From Thermococcaceae archaeon (lineage in GTDB: Archaea; Methanobacteriota_B; Thermococci; Thermococcales; Thermococcaceae), in contig JAMOPD010000368.1 of NCBI GenBank assembly GCA_027064745.1, forward strand, positions 1 to 6,638: a DNA stretch of 6,638 bases. The letters are read 5' to 3'. The notes beneath the pieces are model-generated. The model made no database searches. It was given only the letters and a program-made list of their open reading frames with translations, and was not told the origin of the DNA. The position numbers were made by a program, and so were the translations under genes. Of the stretch, positions 6,558 through 6,638 are shown piece after piece (within the stretch, counting starts at the first letter, position 1; the number at the start of each line of letters is the position of its first letter).

Positions 6558-6564
6558 GGTGAGA
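6556..6564 (+). promoter_or_regulatory. Ribosome-binding site of the ATPase gene
   Basis: GAGGTGAGA starts within the permease stop codon (TGA 6555-6557) and ends two bases before ATG 6567, so the ATPase is in the same operon and probably co-translated. Confidence 0.8.
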
Positions 6565-6566
6565 AC

Positions 6567-6638
6567 ATGGTTGAGGTCAGGCTTGAGAATATAGTCAAAA
6601 CATTTGGAGAAACCGTGGCTCTGAAAGGAATAAGCTTA
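6567..6638 (+). CDS. ABC transporter ATP-binding subunit (5' end only)
   Basis: Cytoplasmic ATPase expected to power the importer by docking on the two EAA loops of the permease. Only 24 codons are inside the window, open to the last base. The opening MVEVRLENIVKTFGETVAL is the usual first beta strands of an importer ATPase of the MalK/PotA/FbpC type, with F13 in the position of the A-loop aromatic that stacks on the adenine of ATP. The Walker A, signature and Walker B motifs, and any C-terminal regulatory domain, are outside, so subfamily and substrate cannot be judged. The start is supported by the ribosome-binding site and by the nine-base gap to the permease stop. Confidence 0.9.
   Translation, partial: MVEVRLENIVKTFGETVALKGISL

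Noticed and set aside
6263..6598. Overlapping plus- and minus-strand frames at the end of the permease gene
   Set aside because: Both are out-of-frame readings of the conserved second EAA loop and last membrane segments; neither has a start signal or domain.
1..6638. tRNA, rRNA, transposase, integrase, attachment sites and CRISPR arrays
   Set aside because: Both strands were read by eye and no supporting structure or protein signature was seen; nearly all of the window is accounted for by five protein genes.
2878..6638. Calling the importer a ferric-iron transporter with a specific gene name
   Set aside because: The family resemblance covers iron, thiamine and aminoethylphosphonate systems, and no ligand-specific residues could be placed, so no gene symbol or substrate was assigned.

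Overview
The window looks like a Thermococcales chromosome (Thermococcus/Pyrococcus-type hyperthermophilic archaeon). Evidence: an archaeal-type tyrosyl-tRNA synthetase; GAGGTGA/GGTGAT ribosome-binding sites; BRE/TATA-like elements a short distance upstream of genes; a secreted protein ending in the CGP-CTERM tail known mainly from Thermococcus and Pyrococcus; and a lipobox lipoprotein with a Ser/Thr-rich tether. Genus and species cannot be fixed from the sequence alone.

Layout. Positions 1-684 (minus strand) hold the first 228 codons of tyrS, cut by the window edge. A 114-bp divergent promoter region (685-798) separates it from the rest, which all runs on the plus strand. Gene 2 (799-2703) encodes a 634-residue exported surface protein: signal peptide, GATase-like N-terminal domain, glucodextranase-C/amylopullulanase-like beta domain, Ser/Thr stalk and CGP-CTERM anchor. 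After T-rich sequence and a new promoter (2704-2877) comes a tightly packed ABC-importer operon: a substrate-binding lipoprotein (2878-4368), a fused two-domain permease (4365-6557, 4-nt ATGA overlap) and the first 24 codons of the ATPase (6567-6638, cut by the edge).

How the genes work together. The lipoprotein is tethered outside the membrane and should deliver an unidentified solute to the permease, which the ATPase drives. The binding protein and permease resemble the Fe(III)/thiamine/aminoethylphosphonate importer class, but no ligand-specific residues can be assigned. The upstream surface protein appears to have its own promoter. Its position suggests, without proving, a role in capturing or processing something at the cell surface for the importer.

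Most unusual point: the second half of the permease carries an approximately 130-residue extracytoplasmic insertion with a 22-residue repeat, where related permeases have only a short loop. The first half has a smaller extra loop at the equivalent place. Base composition also drops sharply inside the 5' part of tyrS, near position 540, suggesting a mosaic boundary next to this surface/transport region.
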